A stretch of DNA of 64,000 bases. Source: Pseudomonas sp. SJZ079. GTDB taxonomy: Bacteria > Pseudomonadota > Gammaproteobacteria > Pseudomonadales > Pseudomonadaceae. The position numbers were made by a program, and so were the translations under genes. The stretch lies in contig NZ_VIUH01000005.1 of the NCBI RefSeq assembly GCF_007993865.1, positions 134,695 through 198,694 on the forward strand. Direction: 5' to 3'. Shown here one piece after another: positions 56,278 to 64,000 of this stretch. Below the pieces are notes generated by a model. The model searched no databases and was not told the DNA's origin. It was given only the letters and a program-made list of their open reading frames with translations. Each line of letters starts with the position of its first letter. Positions within the stretch are counted from its first letter, which is position 1.

Positions 56278-56330
56278 GTAGCCCGGATGCAATCCGGGGT
56301 TGGAGTTTCCTGATTGCATCCGGGCCACGG
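56278..56330. repeat. Interspersed inverted repeat between atuF and atuE
   Basis: GCCCGGATGCAAT (56281-56293) is mirrored by ATTGCATCCGGGC (56313-56325). The flanking GTAGCCCGG form is a common intergenic repeat in pseudomonads. Confidence 0.75.
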
Positions 56331-56334
56331 TGTG

Positions 56335-57132
56335 TCACTGGGCCCAGTTGGGTGTGCGTTTCTGCACGAAGGCCAGGGTGCCTTCGCTGCCCTCGGCGCC
56401 GGTCACCGCCGCGGCAAACTGTTCGGCCGCCTGGTCGAGCAGGGCGCCGAGCGGCGCGCTGTCGCTGGCCAGCAACAGCGCTTTGGTGGCCGCATTGGCG
56501 CCGGGTGCGCACTGGCGGATCTGCTCCAGGGTCTCGTCCAGACGACGATCGAGGGCGTGGTCATCCGCTTCGCTGAAATGCACCAGCCCTAGGCGCGCCG
56601 CTTCCACGCCGTCGAAGCGGGCGGCGGTCAGGGCCAGGCGCCGGGTCTGGGTCAGACCGATGCGCTTGACCACGAAGGGGGCTATTTGCGCGGGGATAAC
56701 CCCAAGGCTGGTTTCTGGCAGACCGAACTTGGCGTCCGCGCGGGCGATGGCGATGTCGGACACGCAGGCCAGGCCGAAGCCGCCGCCGAGCACCGCGCCT
56801 TCGAGCACGGCGATCAACACCTGCGGCACGCACTGAGCTTCTTCCAGCAGGCTGCCGAAGGCGCGGTTCAGTTCGCGGTAGGCCGCGGCACCCGCGCTGC
56901 GCGCCGAGGCCATGTCCTTGATATCGCCACCGGCGCAGAAGTGCCCGCCGGCCCCGCGCAGCACCAGGGCGCGCACGTCGAGAGCAGTACGCACGCTGGT
57001 CAGTACCGCGCGCAGTTCGGCAACCATGGCCAGGCTCATGGCATTGCGGCTGTCCGGGCGGTTGAGGGTGATATGCAACACACCGGTTTCCAGCTTGAGC
57101 AGCAGGGTGTCGCAGGTGGGTAGTGAGGGCAT
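56335..57132 (-). CDS. atuE: Isohexenylglutaconyl-CoA hydratase
   Basis: A 265-residue crotonase-family enzyme: LNRPDSRNAMSLAM, the oxyanion-hole segments RGAGGHFCAGGDIKDM and LEGAVLGGGFGLACVSD, and FGLPETSLGVIPAQIAPFV. In the Atu pathway AtuE hydrates isohexenylglutaconyl-CoA, the product of geranyl-CoA carboxylation. It lies between atuD and atuF, the known order. Confidence 0.9.
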   Translation of the reverse strand: MPSLPTCDTLLLKLETGVLHITLNRPDSRNAMSLAMVAELRAVLTSVRTALDVRALVLRGAGGHFCAGGDIKDMASARSAGAAAYRELNRAFGSLLEEAQCVPQVLIAVLEGAVLGGGFGLACVSDIAIARADAKFGLPETSLGVIPAQIAPFVVKRIGLTQTRRLALTAARFDGVEAARLGLVHFSEADDHALDRRLDETLEQIRQCAPGANAATKALLLASDSAPLGALLDQAAEQFAAAVTGAEGSEGTLAFVQKRTPNWAQ

Positions 57133-57167
57133 CGCGTAGTACTCGACAGGTTCGCTATTGGCTTTCA

Positions 57168-57226
57168 GTAGGAGCCAGCTTGCTGGCGATCGCAGTGCCG
57201 CCGATCGCCAGCAAGCCGGCTCCTAC
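57168..57226. repeat. Paired REP element between atuE and atuD
   Basis: GTAGGAGCCAGCTTGCTGGC (57168 on) and its inverted, slightly diverged copy ending GCCGGCTCCTAC (57226) face each other around a short centre, the layout of a Pseudomonas REP pair. Confidence 0.85.
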
Positions 57227-57234
57227 GAACTGGT

Positions 57235-58395
57235 TCAGCCTTTCTTCTTGCCGGGCAGTATCCCCATCAGCTTGCAGATGATGCCCAGCATGATTTCGTC
57301 GGCGCCGCCGCCGATCGACACCAAGCGGGTGTCGCGGTAAGCGCGTGACACCGGGTTGTCCCACATGAAGCCCATGCCGCCCCAGTACTGCAGGCAGCTG
57401 TCGGTGACTTCACGGCCGAGGCGCCCGGCCTTGAGCTTGGCCATGGAGGCCAGCTTGGTAACGTCCTTGCCGTTCACGTACAGCTCGGTGGCCTGGTAGA
57501 CCAGGGCGCGCAGGGCCTCGATCTCGCTGGCCAGTTCGGCCATGCGGAAGTGGATGACCTGGTTGTCGATCAACGCGCTGCCGAAGGTCTTGCGCTCCTT
57601 GCAGTAGGCGATGGTGGCGTCGACGCAGTGCTCCAGGCCCTTGAGCATGTTGGCCGCGCCGAACAGGCGTTCTTCCTGGAACTGCAGCATCTGCATCATG
57701 AAACCGGCGCCTTCGTGGCCGATGCGGTTGCGTTGCGGCACGCGGACGTTGTCGAGGAATACCTGGGCGGTCTCCGAGCTGCGCATGCCGAGCTTGTCCA
57801 GGTGCGGGCTGACGCTGATACCCGGGCTGTTCATCGGCACCACGATCAGCGACTTGTTGACGTGCGGTTTGTCGTCCGAGGTGTTGGCCAGCAGGCACAT
57901 GAAGTCGGCCGAAGGTGAGTTGGTGATCCACATCTTGCTGCCGTTGATCACATAGTCGTCGCCGTCTTTCCTGGCCAGGGTTTTCAGCCCGGCGACGTCG
58001 GAGCCGGCGCCCACTTCGGAAACACCGATGCAGCCGACCATTTCGCCGCTGATGGCCGGGCGCAGGAACTCATCGCGCAGCTCGTCGGAACCGAAGCGCG
58101 CCAGCGCCGGGGTGCACATATCGGTCTGCACGCCAATCGACATGGGGATGCCGCCGCAATGAATAGTGCCGAATTCCTCGGCGGCGACTATCGAGTAGCT
58201 GTAGTCCAGGCCCATACCGCCGAACTGCTCCGGCTTGGAGATGCCCAGCAGACCCAGCTCGCCAGCCTTCTTGAAGATCTCGTGGATCGGGAAGCGCCCG
58301 GCTTTCTCCCATTCGTCGACGTGCGGGTTGATTTCCTTGTCGACAAAGTTACGCACGGTACGCCGCAGTTCTTCGTGTTCCTGGGTAAAGATCAT
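57235..58395 (-). CDS. atuD: Acyl-CoA dehydrogenase AtuD (citronellyl-CoA dehydrogenase)
   Basis: A 386-residue acyl-CoA dehydrogenase with GCIGVSEVGAGSDVAGLKT, KMWITNSPSADFM and a C-terminal YWGGMGFMWDNPVSRAYRD. In the Atu pathway it oxidises citronellyl-CoA to geranyl-CoA and should pass its electrons to ETF, encoded 16 kb away in this window. The start at 58395 gives a full-length family member. Confidence 0.92.
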   Translation of the reverse strand: MIFTQEHEELRRTVRNFVDKEINPHVDEWEKAGRFPIHEIFKKAGELGLLGISKPEQFGGMGLDYSYSIVAAEEFGTIHCGGIPMSIGVQTDMCTPALARFGSDELRDEFLRPAISGEMVGCIGVSEVGAGSDVAGLKTLARKDGDDYVINGSKMWITNSPSADFMCLLANTSDDKPHVNKSLIVVPMNSPGISVSPHLDKLGMRSSETAQVFLDNVRVPQRNRIGHEGAGFMMQMLQFQEERLFGAANMLKGLEHCVDATIAYCKERKTFGSALIDNQVIHFRMAELASEIEALRALVYQATELYVNGKDVTKLASMAKLKAGRLGREVTDSCLQYWGGMGFMWDNPVSRAYRDTRLVSIGGGADEIMLGIICKLMGILPGKKKG

Positions 58396-58416
58396 CTTCT
58401 TATTCTCCCGATCTTG

Positions 58417-58499
58417 CCTGGGCTGGGTGGCGGCGTTTTGATGCCGAAACCCAGTGGGTTAAACAACGCTGGGTTTCGCTTCGCGCTACCCAGCCTAGG
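58417..58499. repeat. Interspersed repeat with nested stems between atuD and atuC
   Basis: Outer arms GGCTGGGT (58421-58428) and ACCCAGCC (58488-58495), inner arms GAAACCCAG (58446-58454) and CTGGGTTTC (58469-58477). The GGGTTTCGCTTCGCGCTACCC core is a common pseudomonad intergenic repeat. Confidence 0.7.
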
Positions 58500-58508
58500 A
58501 TTCACTCA

Positions 58509-60125
58509 TCAAAATCGTGCCACACCGAAGCTGTTGGCTTTCAGCGGGCGCATTTCTGCTTCGGCACAGATATCCAGCAGCAAACCGAGCAGCTTGCGCG
58601 TGTCGCGCGGATCGATCAGGCCGTCGTCCCACAGGCTGGCGGTGCCGTACAGCGCGCCGGACTGGCTGTCGAGCTTCTGCGCGGTGACGCTTTCGAGCAT
58701 GTCGAGCATCTGCGGGTCGGCCTGCTTGCCTTGTTTGGCGTGCTTCTCCTCGGTGACGATGCGCAGCACCTTGCCGGCCTGGGCACCGCCCATCACCGCG
58801 GTCTTGCTGTTCGGCCAGGCGAAGATGAAGCGCGGGTCGAGGCCGCGACCGCACATGGCGTAGTTGCCGGCGCCGTAGGAGCCGCCGACCACTATGGTCA
58901 GCTTGGGTACGCGGGCGTTGGCCACGGCCTGGATCATCTTCGAGCCGTGCTTGATCACACCTTGTTGTTCCGACTCGGTGCCGACCATGAAGCCGGTGGT
59001 GTTATGGAAGAACAGAATCGGCGTGTTGCTCTGGTCGCACAGCTGGATGAATTGCGCAGCCTTCGCCGCCCCTTGCGGGGTGATCGGGCCGTTGTTGCCG
59101 ATAAAGCCGCAGGGCTGGCCTTCAATCCGCAGGTGACCGCAGACGGTCTGGTTGTCGAACTCGTGCTTGAAGTCGAGGAATTCGGAGCCATCGGCGATAC
59201 GCGCGATGATCTCGCGCACGTCGTAGGGCTTCTTGGCGTCGGCGGGCACCAGGCCGAGCAACTCATCGGCCGGGTACAGCGGCTCGCGGTAGCCGGGCTT
59301 AACCCGCGTCGGCAACTGGGCATTCCACGGCAGCAGGGCGACTATCTCGCGGGCGATGCGCACGCCGTCGGCGTCGTTCTCCGCCAGGTATTCGGCGGTG
59401 CCGGCGACCTGGGCGTGCATCTCGGCGCCACCCAGTTGTTCATCGGTGGCGACCTCGCCGGTGGCGGCCTTGAGCAGCGGCGGGCCGGCGAGAAACATCT
59501 TGGCCTTGCCACGCACCACCACTACGTAGTCCGACAGCCCTGGCTGATAAGCCCCACCGGCTGTGCTGGAGCCGTGCACCACGGTGATCTGCGGTAGGCC
59601 CATGGCCGACATGCGCGCCTGATTGGCGAAGCCGCGCGCGCCTTCGACGAAGATTTCCGCCGCGTAGTTGAGGTTGGCGCCGCCGCTTTCGGCCAGGGTC
59701 ACCACCGGCAGTTTGTTGTCGAAGGCGATCTGCTGCAGGCGCAGGGTCTTCTTCAATCCGCTGGGGGAAATGGTGCCGCCCTTGATTGCGCTGTTGCTGG
59801 CGTTGACCAGGCAGCGCACCCCGGCGATGTAGCCAATGCCGGAGATGATGCCGCCGCCGGCCTGGTTGCCGTCCTTGTCGTCGTGCAGCTTGTAGCCGGC
59901 CAGCGATGCCAGCTCGAGGAAAGGCGCGCCGGCGTCGAGCAGCAGGTTGAGGCGTTCGCGTGGCAGCAACTGGCCGCGCTTGTCGAACTTGGCCTTGGCC
60001 TCGCTGGCCTTGTGCAGGCACTGCTGTTCGACCTCGCGAAAGCTCGCCACGGCGGTCAGCATGGCTTCGCGATTCTTCGCGAAGTCTTGGCTGTGGACGT
60101 CGATGTCAGACTGGATAACCGGCAT
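58509..60125 (-). CDS. atuC: Geranyl-CoA carboxylase beta (carboxyltransferase) subunit
   Basis: A 538-residue carboxyltransferase of the PCC-beta/MCC-beta type: GIGYIAGVRCLVNASNSAIK, VTLAESGGANLNYAAEIFVE, VHGSSTAGGAYQPGLSD, LFFHNTTGFMVGTESEQQG and VVGGSYGAGNYAMCGRGLDP. With AtuF it forms the geranyl-CoA carboxylase. The frame is open upstream to 60554, but that overlaps atuB in another frame. The ATG at 60125 follows GGAGGAG. Confidence 0.92.
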   Translation of the reverse strand: MPVIQSDIDVHSQDFAKNREAMLTAVASFREVEQQCLHKASEAKAKFDKRGQLLPRERLNLLLDAGAPFLELASLAGYKLHDDKDGNQAGGGIISGIGYIAGVRCLVNASNSAIKGGTISPSGLKKTLRLQQIAFDNKLPVVTLAESGGANLNYAAEIFVEGARGFANQARMSAMGLPQITVVHGSSTAGGAYQPGLSDYVVVVRGKAKMFLAGPPLLKAATGEVATDEQLGGAEMHAQVAGTAEYLAENDADGVRIAREIVALLPWNAQLPTRVKPGYREPLYPADELLGLVPADAKKPYDVREIIARIADGSEFLDFKHEFDNQTVCGHLRIEGQPCGFIGNNGPITPQGAAKAAQFIQLCDQSNTPILFFHNTTGFMVGTESEQQGVIKHGSKMIQAVANARVPKLTIVVGGSYGAGNYAMCGRGLDPRFIFAWPNSKTAVMGGAQAGKVLRIVTEEKHAKQGKQADPQMLDMLESVTAQKLDSQSGALYGTASLWDDGLIDPRDTRKLLGLLLDICAEAEMRPLKANSFGVARF

Positions 60126-60130
60126 TCGCC

Positions 60131-61009
60131 TTACTCCTCCTGCTGCTTCAGTACATCGGGCAGGTAGGCCCGATGGAAGCCGTTGTAGGATCTGCTCAGC
60201 CCAGGCGTCGCCTTGAACAGCGGGAAGGCACGGCTGCCCTGGCTGGCGGCGCCGTCGATGCGGATGCAGGTGCCGCTGATAAAGGCTGCGCCGGGCGACA
60301 GCAAAAAGACGATGGCGGCGGAGACTTCCGATTCGCTGCCGATGCGCTTGAGCGGCACATGCTCGCGCAGGGTCGGGATCACCGCCTTGAACGCCCCTTC
60401 GTAGGTGTCCATGCCGCTGGAGGCGATCCAACCGGGGGCTACGGCATTGACCCGCACCCCGGCATGCCCCCACTCCACGGCGGCGGTCTTGGTGAAATTC
60501 TCCATGCCCGCGCGCGCCGCGCCGGAGTGGCCCATGCCGGGCATGCCGCCCCACATGTCGGCGAGCATGTTGACGATGCTGCCGCCAGTCTTGCTCATGC
60601 TCTGGTTGAACACTTCGCGGGCCACCAGAAAGCCGCCGACCAGGTTGGTGCGCACCACGGTCTCGAAGCCTTTCTGGGTGATTGAGGCGAGCGGGGCGGG
60701 GTACTGGCCACCGGCGTTGTTGACCAGGTGATGGATGACGCCGCGCTCGGCGAGCACCTGGGCGACCATGACTTTCACCTGTTCCTCGTCACGGATGTCG
60801 CAGACTTGGTAGCTGGCGCTGCCGCCGTCCTCGATGATCTCTGCCGCGGTTTTCTCCAGTTTGTCGGCCTTGCGTCCGACCACCACCACATGGGCGCCGA
60901 GGGCCGCCAGCTCATGGGCGGTGCAGCGGCCGATGCCGCTGCCGCCACCGGTGATCAGGATAGTCTGGCCGCTGAACAGGCCGGATTTGAAGTTCGAGTC
61001 GTATGCCAT
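60131..61009 (-). CDS. atuB: Short-chain dehydrogenase AtuB, enoyl-CoA-reductase-like active site
   Basis: A 292-residue SDR with an ordinary cofactor site (LITGGGSGIGRCTAHELA, NNAGGQYPAPLASI). At the place of the usual Tyr-x3-Lys it reads MGHSGAARAGMENF, so both catalytic residues are replaced. The same HSGAARAG string is found in peroxisomal trans-2-enoyl-CoA reductase (PECR). AtuB may thus act on an enoyl-CoA rather than as an alcohol dehydrogenase. I chose the ATG at 61009; atuC starts five bases past its stop. Confidence 0.88.
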   Translation of the reverse strand: MAYDSNFKSGLFSGQTILITGGGSGIGRCTAHELAALGAHVVVVGRKADKLEKTAAEIIEDGGSASYQVCDIRDEEQVKVMVAQVLAERGVIHHLVNNAGGQYPAPLASITQKGFETVVRTNLVGGFLVAREVFNQSMSKTGGSIVNMLADMWGGMPGMGHSGAARAGMENFTKTAAVEWGHAGVRVNAVAPGWIASSGMDTYEGAFKAVIPTLREHVPLKRIGSESEVSAAIVFLLSPGAAFISGTCIRIDGAASQGSRAFPLFKATPGLSRSYNGFHRAYLPDVLKQQEE

Positions 61010-61046
61010 GGTGGTTCTGCTCCTCGTTGCGCCTGCATCTGTTCTG

Positions 61047-61110
61047 GTAGGCGCCAGCTTGCTGGCGATGCTTCTGCGTTGTGGCTGATCGCGAGCAAGC
61101 TCGCGCCTAC
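61047..61110. repeat. Paired REP element overlapping the end of atuA
   Basis: GTAGGCGCCAGCTTGCTGGC (61047 on) faces GCGAGCAAGCTCGCGCCTAC (ending 61110). The atuA stop codon (61107-61109, TAG on the minus strand) lies within the outer end of the repeat. Confidence 0.85.
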
Positions 61111-62888
61111 AGGCTGTCGGCCAGCGCCCTGGGCACAGGCACCGGGAATTCCAGCAGCTGCTGGGCGAAGGCCTTGCCTTGCGGGTCGATGCGCAGGCTG
61201 GCCACGCCACCGCCACCCAAGGCGTTTTCCAGCAGGAAGTTCAGGCTGTGGCTGCCCGGCAGGTACCAGCGGCTGACCTTGCCGGTTTGTGCGTCCAACA
61301 CGTGCTGCAGCCATTCGGCCACGGCGTCCTCGCTCAACGCAGCAGCGATCCACGCCAGATACTCGGGCTTTCTCGCCATCACGCCGATATTGCTGTGGTT
61401 GCCCTTGTCGCCGGAGCGGGCCACGGCCAGCTTGATCAGCGGCACGCGGGCTGCACTTTGGCCATTTGCTGGGGGTGGCTCTACCGCCTCAGCCGGGCCG
61501 GTGAAAGTCGCCAGCGACGGCAGGACGACCGGGCTGCGTTGGCCGTTCAGTTCAACCTCAAGGTTGCAGAGCGTTTTATCCACCAGAAAGGAGAACAGGC
61601 GTATCAGCGGATAGACCGTGGGGCGACCGCCGACTATGCCGGTCAGCCCCGGCGCCATGCCGGTAGCTGCCTGGGCGATCTCGCGGGAGAAGAGGAGCAG
61701 CGCGTCCTTCTTGACGTGGCGTACGGCGATTTTGATCACCACCTCGCGGCTGTCTTGGCGCTGGCGGTGGGCCCCGTAAGTGGCCTCGCTGCCGAGCAAT
61801 TCGACGCTGACTTCTTGGTAAGGCGCCCAGCCGCGCTCGGCGAAGATCTCCTCGGTCTTGTTGATGATTGCCTGGCCGACCCGTTCGGCCTTTTTCACCG
61901 CATCGATGCCGGCGATCAGGCAACTGGCGGTGCAACGGAAACCGTCCGGGTAGGTGGCGCTGACCTTGTACTGCTGGCTGGGCGGCAGGCCGCGAGCGCC
62001 CTTGAGCTCGACGCGATTGCTGCCGATCTGTTCCAGGCGGACCTGGGTGAAATCGCAGACCACATCCGGCAACAGGTAGGCGCGCGGATCGCCTATCTCG
62101 TAGAGCATTTGCTCGCCCACGGTGAAGGGCGTAACCAAGCCGCCGGAACCTTCCGGCTTGGTCACGATGAAGCTGCCGTCGGCCGTCACTTCGACGACTG
62201 GGAAGCCGATGTGTTCGTAGTCCGGCACGGACTCCCAGTCGGTGAAGTTGCCGCCGGTGCACTGCGCCCCGCATTCGATGATATGCCCGGCCAGCGCGGC
62301 TTGCGCCAGCTTGTCGTAATCATCCCAGGCCCAGCCGAATTCGTGCACCAGCGCCGCACTGACCACGGCGCTGTCGACCACGCGACCGGTGATGACAATG
62401 TCGGCACCGAGTTGCAGCGCCTCGACGATGCCCGGTGCGCCGAGATAGGCATTGACCGACAGGCACATCGGCGGCAGCGGCGCGCCGCTGAACATTTCCC
62501 GGGTGCCAGCCTGGCTGAGCCCGCCGAGTTGGGGGCGCAGGTCATCGCCCTGCAGCACCGCGATCTTCAGATTCACGCCGGCCTGTTCGCACGCCGTGGC
62601 CAGTGCTCTGGCGCAGGCCAGCGGGTTGACCCCGCCGGCGTTGCTGATCACGCGGATTTTTTTGTCGGCAATTTCGCCCAATAGCGGCGCCAGCACCTCG
62701 ACGAAGTCAGTGGCATAGCCGGCGTCGGGCTGCTTCAGCCTGGCCCCGGCCATGATCGACATGGTGATCTCGGCCAGGTAGTCGAACACCAGATAATCCA
62801 GTTCGCAGCCTGTTACCAACTGGGCGGCGGCGGTGGAGGTGTCGCCCCAGAAAGCGGAGGCGCAGCCGATGCGTACGGTTTTGGTCAT
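61107..62888 (-). CDS. atuA: Acyclic terpene utilisation protein AtuA
   Basis: A 593-residue protein with the AtuA (DUF1446) domain from the start ([50 protein letters not shown]) and a C-terminal domain ([17 protein letters not shown]). It is required for growth on citronellol-type terpenes in P. aeruginosa, but its reaction is not known. It is the first gene of the atu operon, divergent from atuR. I chose the ATG at 62888 over the upstream start at 62906 because it fits the family. Confidence 0.92.
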   Translation of the reverse strand: MTKTVRIGCASAFWGDTSTAAAQLVTGCELDYLVFDYLAEITMSIMAGARLKQPDAGYATDFVEVLAPLLGEIADKKIRVISNAGGVNPLACARALATACEQAGVNLKIAVLQGDDLRPQLGGLSQAGTREMFSGAPLPPMCLSVNAYLGAPGIVEALQLGADIVITGRVVDSAVVSAALVHEFGWAWDDYDKLAQAALAGHIIECGAQCTGGNFTDWESVPDYEHIGFPVVEVTADGSFIVTKPEGSGGLVTPFTVGEQMLYEIGDPRAYLLPDVVCDFTQVRLEQIGSNRVELKGARGLPPSQQYKVSATYPDGFRCTASCLIAGIDAVKKAERVGQAIINKTEEIFAERGWAPYQEVSVELLGSEATYGAHRQRQDSREVVIKIAVRHVKKDALLLFSREIAQAATGMAPGLTGIVGGRPTVYPLIRLFSFLVDKTLCNLEVELNGQRSPVVLPSLATFTGPAEAVEPPPANGQSAARVPLIKLAVARSGDKGNHSNIGVMARKPEYLAWIAAALSEDAVAEWLQHVLDAQTGKVSRWYLPGSHSLNFLLENALGGGGVASLRIDPQGKAFAQQLLEFPVPVPRALADSL

Positions 62889-62930
62889 TGGAAGGGCCCG
62901 CAACATGCTGAGAAGATGCTGTAGAGGCTA

Positions 62931-63003
62931 CCAAGCAAGCGCTTGGTTGAAAAGTAAAAGGTGAGGGCTTTTCGGCCAAAAATGCGCCCAAGCGCTTGCT
63001 TGG
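62931..63003. promoter_or_regulatory. AtuR operator pair between atuA and atuR
   Basis: CCAAGCAAGCGCTTGG at 62931-62946 recurs inverted as CCAAGCGCTTGCTTGG at 62988-63003, 41 bases apart. P. aeruginosa AtuR is reported to bind two inverted repeats about 40 bases apart in this same spacer. One copy lies about 43 bases before atuA, the other about 128 before atuR. Confidence 0.85.
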
Positions 63004-63130
63004 TGGTCCTGCGGGGCATAAATTTCACCAGTTACGACAAACACTTGGCGTACCTTGCAGCGCTTGCTGGGCAGTTGTGCTGCCCTACGGGTCGCACATC
63101 GATAAATAACAACAGGGGAGAATCACCCGC

Positions 63131-63754
63131 GTGGATGATCGACAAGCACAGGCGGTGTTGCGCGAGTTGGTGAGCAGTGGCTTGATCACCGATCCAGACA
63201 GCGCCCGTGGCAAGCTGCTCCAGACCGCGGCCCATCTGTTTCGCAGCAAGGGGTATGAGCGCACCACGGTGCGCGACCTGGCCAGTGCGGTGGGCATTCA
63301 ATCGGGCAGCATCTTCCATCACTTCAAGAGCAAGGATGAGATCCTGCGCGCGGTGATGGAACAGACCATTCGCTACAACACCGCGTTGATGCAAGCCTCG
63401 CTGGCCGAGGCCAGCAGCCTGCGTGAACGGGTGCTGGCGCTGATTCGCTGCGAGCTACAGTCGATCATGGGCGGCACCGGCGAGGCGATGGCGGTGTTGG
63501 TTTATGAATGGCGTTCGCTCTCGGCAGAGGGCCAGGCGTTCATTCTCGAACTGCGTGACCGCTATGAACAGCTATGGCTCGAGGTGCTCAATGAGGCCAA
63601 GGCTGAGGGCTATTTCAATGCCGACCCGTTTATCCTGCGGCGCTTTCTCACGGGTGCGCTGAGCTGGACCACTACCTGGTTTCGCCCGGAAGGCCCCATG
63701 AGCCTGGATCAGCTGGCCGAAGAAGCGTTGTCACTGGTACTTAAGGAAGTGTGA
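63131..63754 (+). CDS. atuR: TetR-family repressor AtuR
   Basis: A 207-residue TetR regulator with helix-turn-helix near residues 45-75 (TTVRDLASAVGIQSGSIFHH, then FKSKDEILRAVM) and a TetR_C-type ligand domain. It is divergent from atuA with a matching operator pair between them, so it should repress the atu genes until a terpene-CoA intermediate is present. GGGGAGA lies before the GTG start. Confidence 0.93.
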   Translation: MDDRQAQAVLRELVSSGLITDPDSARGKLLQTAAHLFRSKGYERTTVRDLASAVGIQSGSIFHHFKSKDEILRAVMEQTIRYNTALMQASLAEASSLRERVLALIRCELQSIMGGTGEAMAVLVYEWRSLSAEGQAFILELRDRYEQLWLEVLNEAKAEGYFNADPFILRRFLTGALSWTTTWFRPEGPMSLDQLAEEALSLVLKEV

Positions 63755-63867
63755 ATAAAATCGACTAAGCTAAAGTGGCCTTTTGATACTATGCGCGCGA
63801 CAAGGATAAGTACGCCCAGCCACTACAGGGAGCAGGACACGGCGTTGTTCGCTACGAGGTGTACCGT

Positions 63868-64000
63868 TTGAGCCGGGTATTCAAGGGACTGCTGTTCGCG
63901 TTATCTCTACTGGTAGGGCTTCCTGCGGTTGCCGCGCAGCCTGTGCTGGTCGGTGCCTACCATTTCCCCCCCTATGCAGTGAAGCCGGAAGGTGCCAAGC
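63868..64000 (+). CDS. Periplasmic solute-binding protein, N-terminal part
   Basis: The first 44 residues of a gene that runs out of the window. They give a signal peptide (FKGLLFALSLLVGLPAVAAQ) and the start of a family-3 solute-binding domain (VLVGAYHFPPYAVKPEG). I chose the TTG at 63868 because GAGGTG lies five bases upstream; an in-frame GTG at 63859 is an alternative. Confidence 0.7.
   Translation, partial: MSRVFKGLLFALSLLVGLPAVAAQPVLVGAYHFPPYAVKPEGAK

Noticed and set aside
60126..60554. Upstream extension of atuC to 681 codons
   Set aside because: The extra part overlaps atuB in another frame and does not resemble carboxyltransferases; GGAGGAG precedes the ATG at 60125.

Overview
The window is chromosomal DNA of a Pseudomonas, probably from the lineage around P. 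aeruginosa. The evidence is gene order: comEC-exbB-exbD-lpxK-kdsB-murB, rne, rluC-sppA, yceF/yceD-rpmF-plsX-fabD-fabG-acpP-fabF-pabC-mltG-tmk-holB-pilZ-tatD, the etf genes, and an acyclic terpene utilisation (atu) cluster with its divergent repressor gene. REP-type repeats typical of pseudomonads support this. The species cannot be named from the sequence alone.

1-22.7 kb is housekeeping DNA. It holds the end of comEC, an ExbB/ExbD pair joined to lpxK, CMP-KDO and peptidoglycan precursor genes (kdsB, murB) and RNase E on the minus strand behind a long structured leader. Next come rluC with a HAD phosphatase and SppA, and then the fatty-acid synthesis block (plsX, fabD, fabG, acpP, fabF; no fabH) running on into pabC, mltG, tmk, holB, pilZ and tatD. 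Many of these genes overlap by a few bases, as in tightly coupled operons.

23-36.7 kb is an accessory stretch. A PLP enzyme and a TetR regulator are followed by a second-locus-type moaA whose ribosome binding site lies in a hairpin. Then come a secreted Gly/His/Asp-rich protein with an 18-residue tandem repeat, a three-gene set (DUF6502-like, DUF5666-like exported protein, beta-barrel), a decayed ISL3 transposase, and a 1319-residue protein that fuses a 7Fe-type ferredoxin, an FAD/NADPH ferredoxin reductase and a molybdopterin oxidoreductase next to an AraC-family regulator. A 5'-truncated gene fragment at 36.4 kb marks the far edge. The fusion enzyme and the DUF6502/DUF5666/barrel set are the best candidates for undescribed systems.

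36.7-45 kb returns to conserved genes: a DUF4823 lipoprotein, a DUF1285 protein, ETF-ubiquinone oxidoreductase divergent from etfBA with a PsrA-like site between them, a lipase-like hydrolase, and a three-gene envelope operon (solute-binding protein, DUF4398 lipoprotein, OmpA-like lipoprotein). A TA-flanked miniature inverted-repeat element lies after etfA.

45-64 kb holds a MocR-type regulator behind an array of CTGTATCG sites, then a VWA lipoprotein-ECF sigma-anti-sigma set (SbrI/SbrR-like), and then the atu genes on the minus strand (atuA, B, C, D, E, F and probably atuG) with atuR divergent. A CHASE4-PAS-GGDEF-EAL gene sits between atuF and the atuG-like gene, and four short interspersed repeats lie in the atu spacers. 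The window ends inside another periplasmic solute-binding protein gene.
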